Assembly: GCA_964629965.1 (NCBI GenBank)
Contig: CAZVRZ010000002.1
Span: 1-64,000 of the forward strand
Reading direction: 5' to 3'
Origin: CAZVRZ01 sp964629965
Lineage (GTDB): Bacteria; Chloroflexota; Anaerolineae; Anaerolineales; UBA4823
DNA: 64,000 nucleotides
The notes below the pieces were generated by a model. It was given only the letters and a program-made list of their open reading frames with translations, did not search any database and was not told where the DNA came from. Shown piece after piece: positions 19,270 to 26,507 of the stretch (within the stretch, counting starts at the first letter, position 1; every line of letters begins with the position of its first letter). A program made the translations under genes and the position numbers.

Positions 19270-19500
19270 ATGGACTCAAAACAGATGTCAAATATTGTAG
19301 AGCAGTACTGCCGGAAGATTGCCTCGACATCTGAAGATGTCAAGATCACGCGCATCGCCAACCAAAAGACGATGCTTGTGGAGAAAGACGGCGAAAATGG
19401 ACGCGCCGTCATGCTCACCGAATACAAGGTGGATGGAATAACCTGCTGGGCGGGCTACAGTTTGCACAGCCAGACGATTTACATCAGCATGGCAGCTTGA
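19270..19500 (+). CDS. Hypothetical protein, 76 aa
   Basis: Unrecognised small protein. It has an amphipathic N-terminal helix (MSNIVEQYCRKIA) and then alternating strands (DVKITRIANQKTMLVEKDG, RAVMLTEYKVDGITCWAGYS, QTIYISM), so a compact alpha+beta fold is likely. There is no signal peptide or membrane segment. GGAGG lies just before the ATG at good spacing, which supports real translation. It follows the SPFH gene by 42 nt in the same direction and is probably part of the same transcription unit. Confidence 0.7.
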   Translation: MDSKQMSNIVEQYCRKIASTSEDVKITRIANQKTMLVEKDGENGRAVMLTEYKVDGITCWAGYSLHSQTIYISMAA

Positions 19501-19532
19501 AGCGCCGCCAGTTAAGAGCTCATCGAAGACTC

Positions 19533-19560
19533 TTGCAAGGTTCCCAAGTTGGTTTCGTAT
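19533..19560 (+). repeat. Conserved 28-nt element, copy B
   Basis: Second copy of the element at 6225-6252. It ends 18 nt before the radical SAM gene start. The ungapped match with only transition differences suggests conserved function or recent common origin rather than chance. Confidence 0.4.
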
Positions 19561-19578
19561 TTTTAGGTCAAAGTATCT

Positions 19579-21057
19579 ATGAAAATCCTGCTTGTTTATC
19601 CAGAATTTCCTGACACCTTTTGGAGCTTCAAACATGCCTTGAGGTTTGTCCATAAGAAGGCTGGCGCTCCGCCATTAGGCCTGTTAACCGTGGCAGCCAT
19701 GCTGCCTGCCGAGTGGGAAAAGCGCCTGGTGGATCTCAACGTGACCAATCTGACCCCCAAGGATCTGGCCTGGGCAGACTATGTTTTCATCAGCGCCATG
19801 ATCGTGCAGCGCGCTGCCGCCCGCGCCGTGATTGCCCGGTGTAAAGCTGCTGGCGTAAGAGTGGTTGCTGGGGGGCCGCTCTTCACCATGGAACATGAGC
19901 ATTTTCCAGAAGTCGATCACTTCGTGCTCAACGAAGCCGAGCTGACGCTCCCGCCATTCCTGGCTGACCTGGCCAACGGGTGCGCCCAGCACCTCTATAC
20001 CACAACTGAATTTCCAGACATTCAGTTCACGCCGGCGCCCTTATGGCAATTGGCAAATTTAAAGCATTACGATACGGTCAGTATCCAGTTCTCGCGCGGC
20101 TGTCCCTTCAGTTGTGACTTTTGCAACGTGACAACCCTGTTAGGACATCACCCACGCACCAAAACCGCGGCGCAGATCATTGCTGAACTGAATGATCTCT
20201 ACGCCTTGGGTTGGCGCGGGAGTATCTTTTTCGTGGATGACAATTTTATCGGCAACAAGAAAAAGATCAAATCTGAAGTACTGCCAGCATTAATCCAATG
20301 GCGTAAGGGCAAGACCGGCATGCCGTTCAGCACCGAAGCCTCCATCAACCTGGCCGACGATCCCGATCTGATCGGTTTGATGACGCGAGCCGGATTCGAT
20401 ACTGTCTTCGTCGGTATCGAAACGCCCAACGAAGACAGCCTGGCTGAATGTAGTAAGAAGCAGAACACGGATCGCGACCTGATCGAGAGCGTCAAGCGGC
20501 TCCAGCGAGCCGGGCTTCAGGTGCAGGGCGGGTTTATCGTTGGTTTCGATAACGATCCGCCCTCAATCTTCCAACAACAGGTCGATTTCATCCAGAAGAG
20601 CGGCATCGTGACCGCCATGGTTGGGCTATTGCAGGCCCCTCCTGGTACACGCTTACATGAGCGCATGCAACAAGAAGGCCGCCTGGTGAATGAAATGTCG
20701 GGGGATAACGTGGATGGCTCAACCAACATCATTCCTAAGATGGGCATGGAACCACTGCGGGAAGGTTACCGTAAGCTGTTAGATCAAATTTACGCCCCCA
20801 GGTTCTATTACGAGCGCGTTTTGACTTTTCTGCGCGAGTATCACCCTCCCGAGGTACGCATTCACCTGAACTCGCAATACATCCTGGCTATGTGGCGGTC
20901 GATCTACCAACTGGGCATCCGCGGCGTCGAGCGGGTTCACTATTGGCGGCTTTTTTTCTGGACTCTGTTTCGCCGCCCCCGGCTGTTCCCCCTGGCTATC
21001 ACGCTGGCTATTATGGGTTTCCATTTCCGCCAAGTAACCGAGCTGCATGTTGGCTGA
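19579..21057 (+). CDS. B12-binding domain radical SAM protein (DUF4070 type)
   Basis: Cobalamin-dependent radical SAM enzyme of 492 aa. The N-terminal cobalamin-binding-like Rossmann region (about 1-140: ILLVYPEFP, PLGLLTVAAMLP, RLVDLNV) lacks a classical DxHxxG. The radical SAM barrel starts with SRGCPFSCDFC (about 171-178; CxxxCxxC for the 4Fe-4S cluster), then FVDDNFIGN and TEASINLADDPDL, VFVGIETP. A C-terminal DUF4070-like part (about 370-492) ends in a hydrophobic helix. Relatives include the hopanoid methylase HpnP, but most are uncharacterised lipid or natural-product methyltransferases. The substrate is unknown. No clear Shine-Dalgarno is visible before ATG 19579. Confidence 0.88.
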   Translation: MKILLVYPEFPDTFWSFKHALRFVHKKAGAPPLGLLTVAAMLPAEWEKRLVDLNVTNLTPKDLAWADYVFISAMIVQRAAARAVIARCKAAGVRVVAGGPLFTMEHEHFPEVDHFVLNEAELTLPPFLADLANGCAQHLYTTTEFPDIQFTPAPLWQLANLKHYDTVSIQFSRGCPFSCDFCNVTTLLGHHPRTKTAAQIIAELNDLYALGWRGSIFFVDDNFIGNKKKIKSEVLPALIQWRKGKTGMPFSTEASINLADDPDLIGLMTRAGFDTVFVGIETPNEDSLAECSKKQNTDRDLIESVKRLQRAGLQVQGGFIVGFDNDPPSIFQQQVDFIQKSGIVTAMVGLLQAPPGTRLHERMQQEGRLVNEMSGDNVDGSTNIIPKMGMEPLREGYRKLLDQIYAPRFYYERVLTFLREYHPPEVRIHLNSQYILAMWRSIYQLGIRGVERVHYWRLFFWTLFRRPRLFPLAITLAIMGFHFRQVTELHVG

Positions 21058-21121
21058 GTGCCAGAATATTTCATTGCATTGCCTGGTTATCAGCATCATT
21101 CATTAAAAAGGAGCTACTCTG

Positions 21122-21247
21122 ATGACAGATCAAACAAACAAAATTAAAAAAAGCAGCACAACAAAGAAACGATTACCCAAAGGGCAGCGCAAACACACGC
21201 GGCGGCTGAAGCAAGAAGCCCGTAAGACCGGCCCGCTCCCAAAGTAG
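21122..21247 (+). CDS. Basic microprotein, 41 aa
   Basis: Small frame starting ATG 21122 with AGGAG 8-9 nt upstream. The product starts MTDQTNKIKKSSTTKK and continues RLPKGQRKHTRRLKQEARK, ending GPLPK. It has about sixteen Lys/Arg and no hydrophobic core, so it probably binds nucleic acid or the ribosome, or stays disordered. The strong ribosome binding site and its own intergenic space argue that it is real. Function is unknown. It sits before a protein resembling translation-factor domains, which fits a ribosome link but does not prove it. Confidence 0.6.
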   Translation: MTDQTNKIKKSSTTKKRLPKGQRKHTRRLKQEARKTGPLPK

Positions 21248-21262
21248 CCGAATACCGGCTAT
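21245..21262 (+). terminator. Short hairpin after the microprotein gene
   Basis: TAGCCG and CGGCTA flank a 5-nt loop directly at the microprotein stop, followed by ATTCTTAC. This gives a six-pair stem with a weak T-rich tail. It may be a partial terminator. Confidence 0.35.
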
Positions 21263-21328
21263 TCTTACATATATGATTATGGTGAAACAACTTTCGCCCC
21301 ATCACAATTGTGAATAAGGAAATTTGTC

Positions 21329-21733
21329 ATGAAAAAAGCAATCGGTTTGTGGATAGACCACCGTAAGGCGGTGATTGTGATCATCAGCGATGGGAGCGAA
21401 GAAGTCAAGGAAATCACCTCGAACATGGAAAAGCATATCCGCTTTTCCAGCGGCCACTCTGAGGATGGCTCGGCGGAAGACGTGCGCGACCGCCAGTTTG
21501 GCAATCACCTGAACAGCTTCTACGATGATGTCATGGATGTAGTTCGTGATGCAGAAACCATCCAAATCTTTGGCCCCGGCGAAGCCAAAGGTGAACTCGA
21601 AAAGCGCCTTGAGACGGATGGGCTCGGCGATCACGTTGTTCGGATTGGATCTATTGACAAGATGACCGATCGCCAGATTACGGCGAAAGTTCGCGAATAC
21701 TTGCGAAGACAGAAAGCACAGAGGGTAAGATAG
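21329..21733 (+). CDS. Conserved hypothetical protein, eRF1-domain-like
   Basis: Protein of 134 aa. It starts with a LWIDHRKAVIVII strand-turn-strand and has a conserved MEKHIRFSSGH segment. The centre is FGNHLNSFYDDVMDVVRDAETIQIFGPGEAKGELEKRL, and it ends with DKMTDRQITAKVREYL. I have seen this arrangement in widespread proteobacterial and chloroflexotan proteins of unknown role, and the FGPGEAK motif recalls domain 3 of eRF1/Pelota-like proteins. There are no catalytic residues to assign. ATG 21329 follows an AAGGAAA sequence. It is the last gene before the phosphate regulon. Confidence 0.75.
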   Translation: MKKAIGLWIDHRKAVIVIISDGSEEVKEITSNMEKHIRFSSGHSEDGSAEDVRDRQFGNHLNSFYDDVMDVVRDAETIQIFGPGEAKGELEKRLETDGLGDHVVRIGSIDKMTDRQITAKVREYLRRQKAQRVR

Positions 21734-21800
21734 GCATGGCGCCAGCAGTGTAATCGTTTGGTTAACGATACCCTCGGCGCCGCGTGCCCATTGATCTCCA

Positions 21801-21815
21801 TGCTATAATCCTCTC
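21801..21815 (+). promoter_or_regulatory. Extended -10 promoter of phoP, leaderless geometry
   Basis: TGC-TATAAT (21801-21809) is a perfect extended -10. The six bases cctctc separate it from the phoP ATG at 21816. A start about seven bases after the -10 would fall on the A of ATG. There is no ribosome binding site in the interval, so a leaderless mRNA is likely. Confidence 0.65.
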
Positions 21816-22520
21816 ATGGTCACTATCCTGGTTGTCGAAGACGAAACCGCTCTGCGCGAAACGCTGGCCTATAATCTGGCGCGCCAGGAATACACCGTTG
21901 AGACGGCCGCAGATGGGCTGGCAGCATTGGAAGCCGCCCGCCGCCTGCACCCCGACCTGATCTTACTCGACTTGATGCTGCCAAAAATGGACGGGATCGA
22001 AGTCTGCCGCCTGCTGCGCCAGGAGATGAACATCCCCATTCTGATGCTCACCGCCCGCGACGATGAAATTGACCGGGTGCTGGGGCTGGAGATCGGCGCC
22101 GATGATTACATCACCAAGCCCTTCAGCATGCGCGAACTGCTGGCACGCCTCAAGGCCCACTTGCGCCGCGAGCGCCTGATTCGCGCCGAGGTCGAAGCCG
22201 CGCCTGGAGCCACCATCAACGAGATCCTACAGTTCGGCAACCTGGCCATCGACCTGACCCGCCGTGAGGTGCGCCTGGATGACAAGCCCTTGCCGCTCAA
22301 GCCGCAGGAATATGAACTGCTGCTCTTCCTGGTGCAGCATCGCGGGCAGGCGCTCTCGCGGGAATTCTTGCTGGCGCGCGTGTGGGGCTGGGAGTTTGGC
22401 GGCGGCACGCGCACTGTAGATGTGCACGTCCACTGGCTGCGCGAGAAGATCGAAGCCGATCCTGCTCAGCCGCAGCGTATCGTTACCGTGCGCGGTTCGG
22501 GCTACCGTTTTGAAGGCTAA
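21816..22520 (+). CDS. phoP: Phosphate response regulator (OmpR/PhoB family)
   Basis: DNA-binding response regulator of 234 aa. The receiver domain (1-118) has the acidic pocket ED near the start, phospho-acceptor Asp in LLDLMLPKMDG, Thr in MLTARD, and Lys in YITKPF. The winged-helix output domain (about 130-232) has LPLKPQEYELLLFLVQHRGQALSRE and the recognition region TRTVDVHVHWLREKIE, ending VRGSGYRF. It is followed 4 nt later by the sensor kinase and then by pstSCAB-phoU, so phosphate control is the natural role. It would bind the 11-nt-spaced repeats upstream of pstS. Confidence 0.93.
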   Translation: MVTILVVEDETALRETLAYNLARQEYTVETAADGLAALEAARRLHPDLILLDLMLPKMDGIEVCRLLRQEMNIPILMLTARDDEIDRVLGLEIGADDYITKPFSMRELLARLKAHLRRERLIRAEVEAAPGATINEILQFGNLAIDLTRREVRLDDKPLPLKPQEYELLLFLVQHRGQALSREFLLARVWGWEFGGGTRTVDVHVHWLREKIEADPAQPQRIVTVRGSGYRFEG

Positions 22521-22524
22521 AGTG

Positions 22525-24279
22525 ATGTTCCGTTCTCTCCGCTGGCGCATCGCCATCCCCTTTGCCCTACTGAGCCTGTCATCTCTGCTGGCCCTGGGGT
22601 TGTACATCTCCGCTTTCGTTCGCCAAACCTACCTGGATAACCTGGAGGCCAAGCTGACCACGGAGGCGAGCATGATTGGCGAGGTGGTGACGCCTCTGCT
22701 GCAAAACGGCGCCCCAGGCTCCGACCTGGATGCGATCGCCAGGCACTGGGCAGATCTACTGGAGGAGCGCGTGACCATCGTCTCCATCGATGGCGTGGTG
22801 CTGGGCGAATCCCACGAAGATCGGGCCGCAATGGATAACCACGCCACCCGTCCTGAGATCGCCGCCGCTCTTGCCACAGGGCAGGGCAGTAGCACCCGCT
22901 TCAGCCACACGGTAGGCTATGAGATGATGTACACTGCCGTGACCTTCTACCAAAATGGGCGTCCTCTTGGTGTACTGCGCGTGGCCGTACCGCTGCAGAA
23001 GGTAGCCGCGGATGTGGGCCACATCCAGCGCGTTCTGATGAGCGCCACCCTGCTGGTGATCGCCCTTACTATGCTGCTGGCGGCCCTGATCGCCGATAAC
23101 ACGGCTCGCCCGGTGCGCCAGCTCACCCAGGCAGCCCGCCAGATGGCGGCTGGCGAATTGAGCAGTGCACCCATCGCAGATGCGCCGGACGAGGTCGGGC
23201 AGCTTGCCAAGGCCTTCAATGTGATGTCCATCCAGCTCGGCGAGCAGATCAACGCCCTACAGAGCGAACGCGCCAAGCTCTCAGCCGTCTTGCAGAAGAT
23301 GAACGACGGCGTGATCATCGTAGACCGGGATGGACACATCCAGCTGCTCAATGCCCCAGCCGAGAAGATGTTTGCCGTGGATCAGACCACCGCCATCGGC
23401 CGGCCGCTGGTAGAAGCAACCCGCCATCACCAGCTTTTCGAGTTGTGGCAGCGCTGCCAGGCCAGCGGCCAGGGGCAGTCCGACAGCTTCGAACTGGGAC
23501 GCAAGAACCTTTACCTGGCCGCCGCAGCCACTCCGCTTGGCCCCCTCCTGCCTGGCAGTACCCTGATGCTCTTTCAAGACCTGACCCGCCAACACCAAAT
23601 CGAGGCCATCCGGCGCGACTTCATCAGCAACGTTTCCCACGAATTGCGTACCCCGCTGGCCTCTCTCAAAGCACTGACCGAAACCCTGCAAGCCGGCGCC
23701 CTGGAAGATCCGCCCGCCGCCCAGCGCTTCTTGGGGCAGATGGAGACGGAGGTCGATTCGCTCAGCCTGATGGTCTCGGAGTTGCTGGAGCTCTCACGCA
23801 TCGAGTCGGGCCGTGTACCGTTGGAATTGAGGCCCACCCGTCCGCTGGATATCCTTTCGCCGGCTTATGAGCGGCTGTGCTTGCAGGCTGAGCGCAGCCA
23901 TCTCAACTTGTCTCTGGATTGCCCCATCGACTTGCCGTTGATCCAGGCAGATGCGATGCGCGTGGAACAGGTGATCGTCAACCTGCTGCACAACGCCATC
24001 AAGTTCACCCCCGAGGCAGGGCAGGTAAAGGTGAGCGCCAGCCAGCACGATAAGTTCGTCCGCTTCAGCGTGCAGGATACCGGCATTGGCATCGCCTCCG
24101 CTGACCTGCCGCGCATCTTCGAGCGCTTCTACAAAGCAGATCGATCGCGAGCCGTTGCCGGCACAGGTTTAGGATTAGCCATTGCCCGTCACCTGGTGGA
24201 AGCGCACGGCGGCCAGATCTGGGTCGAAAGCGAACTCGACCAGGGCAGCACTTTTTATTTCACCATTCCCTTAGCCTGA
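22525..24279 (+). CDS. phoR: Phosphate sensor histidine kinase
   Basis: Membrane sensor kinase of 584 aa. TM1 is at about residues 8-30, then an extracytoplasmic sensor (about 31-165), TM2 (about 172-193, LMSATLLVIALTMLLAALIA), HAMP (about 195-245) and a PAS domain (about 255-360, MNDGVIIVDRDGHIQLLN). HisKA carries the phosphorylated His in ISNVSHELRTPLASLK, and HATPase_c has N (VNLLHNAIKF), G1 (VQDTGIGI) and G2 (AGTGLGLAIA) boxes. ATG 22525 lies 4 nt after the regulator stop; a GTG at 22522 is possible. Its position before pstS makes it the PhoR-type partner. In this family the sensor is usually regulated through Pst and PhoU. Confidence 0.93.
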   Translation: MFRSLRWRIAIPFALLSLSSLLALGLYISAFVRQTYLDNLEAKLTTEASMIGEVVTPLLQNGAPGSDLDAIARHWADLLEERVTIVSIDGVVLGESHEDRAAMDNHATRPEIAAALATGQGSSTRFSHTVGYEMMYTAVTFYQNGRPLGVLRVAVPLQKVAADVGHIQRVLMSATLLVIALTMLLAALIADNTARPVRQLTQAARQMAAGELSSAPIADAPDEVGQLAKAFNVMSIQLGEQINALQSERAKLSAVLQKMNDGVIIVDRDGHIQLLNAPAEKMFAVDQTTAIGRPLVEATRHHQLFELWQRCQASGQGQSDSFELGRKNLYLAAAATPLGPLLPGSTLMLFQDLTRQHQIEAIRRDFISNVSHELRTPLASLKALTETLQAGALEDPPAAQRFLGQMETEVDSLSLMVSELLELSRIESGRVPLELRPTRPLDILSPAYERLCLQAERSHLNLSLDCPIDLPLIQADAMRVEQVIVNLLHNAIKFTPEAGQVKVSASQHDKFVRFSVQDTGIGIASADLPRIFERFYKADRSRAVAGTGLGLAIARHLVEAHGGQIWVESELDQGSTFYFTIPLA

Positions 24280-24289
24280 TTTTTATTGC

Positions 24290-24333
24290 AAATGCAATGT
24301 GTGAGCCAGCAACGACTGGCTCACATTGCATTT
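24290..24333 (+). terminator. Long hairpin between phoR and pstS
   Basis: The arm at 24290-24309 pairs with 24316-24333 over about 18 base pairs, with a 2-nt bulge and a six-base loop. No T-run follows, and a TTTTTATT stretch precedes it. It could end phoPR transcription weakly or separate it from the pst transcript. Its right arm touches the first repeat of the Pho-box array. Confidence 0.5.
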
Positions 24334-24391
24334 AACCGAACGTTTACAAATCCTTAACCGCCCCTTTGCGGGCCGTTAAACGTTCTATAGT
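24331..24391 (+). promoter_or_regulatory. Pho-box-like repeat array and pstS promoter
   Basis: Heptamers TTTAACC (24331), GTTTACA (24342), CTTAACC (24353) and GTTAAAC (24375) sit on an exact 11-nt register, with a weak fifth unit CTTTGCG at 24364. Tandem 7-mers at 11-nt spacing are the hallmark of PhoB/PhoP binding sites. TATAGT (24386-24391) follows at the right distance for a -10, so the last repeats cover the -35 region as in activated Pho promoters. The inferred start gives a leader of about 46 nt before pstS. Confidence 0.7.
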
Positions 24392-24443
24392 ATCCTTGCA
24401 ATGCTTTGAAAATCTAAAATCTATACTCTTGGAGGAGTAAAAA

Positions 24444-25492
24444 ATGTTTAAGAAGTTACACCTGTTGTTTGTAGTTCTAACCCTTGCGGCGTTCGTGCTT
24501 AGCGGCTGCGCCAGTGCGGCTGCTGCCACCCAGGCGCCCACCACCGTTGTAGAGCCGCAAAATCTTGCGGCTCTACCCACGCCCACTCAGGCTCCGGCAG
24601 CACCCGAGGCCGAGGACAGCGGCTTGCTGCCCTCAGCGGTAACATTGCTGCCGCCGGCAGTTCTACCGTTTATCCCCTGGCAGAAGCCATGGCCGAGCGT
24701 TTCAACGCCGAAGGCTTTGGCGGGCAGATCACCATTGCATCCATCGGCTCCGGCGCAGGCTTCGAGCGCTTCTGCACTACCGGCGAGACAGATATCGCTA
24801 ATGCCAGCCGCGCCATCAAAGAAAGCGAAATCGCCAACTGCGCCGCTATCGGACGCACCCCCATCGAGTTCCGAGTGGGCACCGATGCCCTGGCCATCGT
24901 GATCAGCAGCGAAAATGATTTCTTGACCAATGTGACCCTGGAAGAGCTGGCCAAGGTTTTCTCTTCGGACGCCGTCAAATGGTCAGATGTCAACCCCGCC
25001 TGGCCCAACAAAGATATCCTGCGCTTCTCCCCCGGCACCGACTCGGGTACTTTCGATTACTTCGTCGAGGCGGTGATGATGCCCGTCTACGGGAAAGAAA
25101 ACGATACCGCCAAGAGCGCCATCCTGAATGCGGCCAACATCCAGTTCAGCGAAGATGACAATGTTCTCGTACAGGGTGTCGAGGGCAGTCCCTACGCCAT
25201 CGGTTACTTCGGCTTTGCCTACTTTGCCGAAAACCAGGGCGCTCTCAAGGCTGTAACCGTCGAGGGCGTGACCCCCTCCCTGGTAACCGCCGAGAATGGC
25301 GAGTACAAGCTCGCCCGCCCTCTGTTCATCTACTCTGATGCCACCATCATGCAGAGCAAGCCCCAGGTGGCCGCCTTCATCAACTTCTTTCTCACCTTTG
25401 TAAATGAGGAGATAGAAACCGTTGGTTACTTCCCCGCCAGCGCTGAAGCCCTAGAGGCTGCACAACAGGCCTGGCTCGGCGCCATGAAATAG
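24444..25492 (+). CDS. pstS: Phosphate-binding lipoprotein PstS, with apparent one-base frameshift
   Basis: Periplasmic-type phosphate receptor of the Pst ABC transporter. The start after GGAGGAG encodes a signal peptide ending FVLSGC (lipidated Cys22) and a Pro/Ala/Thr linker. The rest lies in the -1 frame: AAAGSSTVYPLAEAMAERF, SIGSGAGFERF, ETDIANASRAI, FSPGTDSGTFDYF, GSPYAIGYFGFAYF. These are phosphate-ligating loops of the family. Adding one C to the ccc run at 24630-24632 joins both parts as L-L-P-L-S-G-N-I-A-A-A-G-S-S, giving 349 aa. That points to a homopolymer undercall, though a real null allele is possible. Confidence 0.85.
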
Positions 25493-25502
25493 CAATTGTC
25501 GA

Positions 25503-25537
25503 GGGCTGATGGAGAGACCCGACCTCTCCATCAGCCC
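25503..25537 (+). promoter_or_regulatory. Perfect 14-bp hairpin between pstS and pstC
   Basis: The arms 25503-25516 and 25524-25537 are perfectly complementary with a 7-nt loop, and lie 11 nt after the pstS stop. There is no T-run. This is the arrangement of a transcript-stabilising or partial-termination hairpin that lets a binding-protein gene be expressed above its permease genes. An ATG at 25509 lies inside the stem and is an unlikely pstC start. Confidence 0.7.
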
Positions 25538-25550
25538 CGGAACCAATCCT

Positions 25551-26507
25551 ATGGAAAGACAGCTTGATATGGCGAATGTGAATCGAATAGAGCAAGCCTC
25601 AGAATGCTATCCTTTGCGCAAGCGTTCACACCTGGGAGAAACCATCATCCAGGGCTTTTTGTTTTTCTGCGGCGCATTTTCCATCCTGACAACTTTGGGA
25701 ATCGTGTACGAGATCGGAAAAGAAGCGCTGTTGTTTTTCCAAAGCCCGGAGGTCAATTTGTGGGAGTTCTTTACCGGTATCAAGTGGCAGCCGCAGGCTT
25801 CTCAATTTGGCATCTTACCCCTGGTGAATGCCACCCTGACAACCACTGCCTTTGCCATGTTGATCGCCGTGCCGCTGGGCCTGTGCGTGGCTATTTACCT
25901 GAGCGAATATGCCACACCGCGCACTCGCAACCTGCTCAAGCCCATCCTGGAGGTACTGGCTGGCATCCCCACCGTAGTGTACGGCTATTTTGCTTTGACC
26001 TTTATGACACCGCTGCTGCGCAGCATCTTTGGGCGAGACGTGGTGGATATCTATAACACCGCCTCTGCCGGCATCGTGATGGGCATCTTGATCTTGCCAT
26101 TGATCAGCTCCATGAGCGAAGATGCTCTCTCGGCTGTGCCACGCAGCCTGCGCGAGGCCGCTTACGGCCTGGGAGCGACAAAGCTGGAAACAGCCGTCAA
26201 GGTGGTTCTGCCCGCTGCCATCTCCGGACTGGCGGCCGCGTTCATCATCGGCATCTCGCGCGCCGTCGGCGAAACCATGATCGTGGCCCTGGCAGCCGGC
26301 GCCGGGCCTAACCTCACCTTCAACCCTTTCAAAGGCGCCGAAACCATGACCGGCCACATCGTGCGCATCTCTGGCGGCGACCTGAGCTACGACTCGATCG
26401 ATTACAACAGCCTGTTCGCCATTGGCATCCTGCTGTTTTTAATCACCCTGGGGCTTAACATCGTCAGCCAGCGCATCGTGCGCCGCTTTCGCGAGGTATA
26501 CGAATGA
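25551..26507 (+). CDS. pstC: Phosphate ABC transporter permease PstC
   Basis: Inner-membrane permease of the Pst phosphate importer with six predicted helices. The family core is plain: GILPLVNATLTTTAFAMLIAVPLGLCVAIYLSEYA, LEVLAGIPTVVYGYFAL, and the EAA loop REAAYGLGATKLETAVKVVLPAAISGL that contacts PstB. SRAVGETMIV is the conserved segment of the last third. The frame is open from ATG 25509, but that codon is buried in the hairpin stem. ATG 25551 or 25569 (with GGAAAG about 10 nt upstream) is more likely. It overlaps pstA by 4 nt (ATGA). Confidence 0.92.
   Translation: MERQLDMANVNRIEQASECYPLRKRSHLGETIIQGFLFFCGAFSILTTLGIVYEIGKEALLFFQSPEVNLWEFFTGIKWQPQASQFGILPLVNATLTTTAFAMLIAVPLGLCVAIYLSEYATPRTRNLLKPILEVLAGIPTVVYGYFALTFMTPLLRSIFGRDVVDIYNTASAGIVMGILILPLISSMSEDALSAVPRSLREAAYGLGATKLETAVKVVLPAAISGLAAAFIIGISRAVGETMIVALAAGAGPNLTFNPFKGAETMTGHIVRISGGDLSYDSIDYNSLFAIGILLFLITLGLNIVSQRIVRRFREVYE

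Noticed and set aside
25509..25550. pstC start at ATG 25509
   Set aside because: The codon lies within the 5' arm of a perfect hairpin and the extra residues are not PstC-like.
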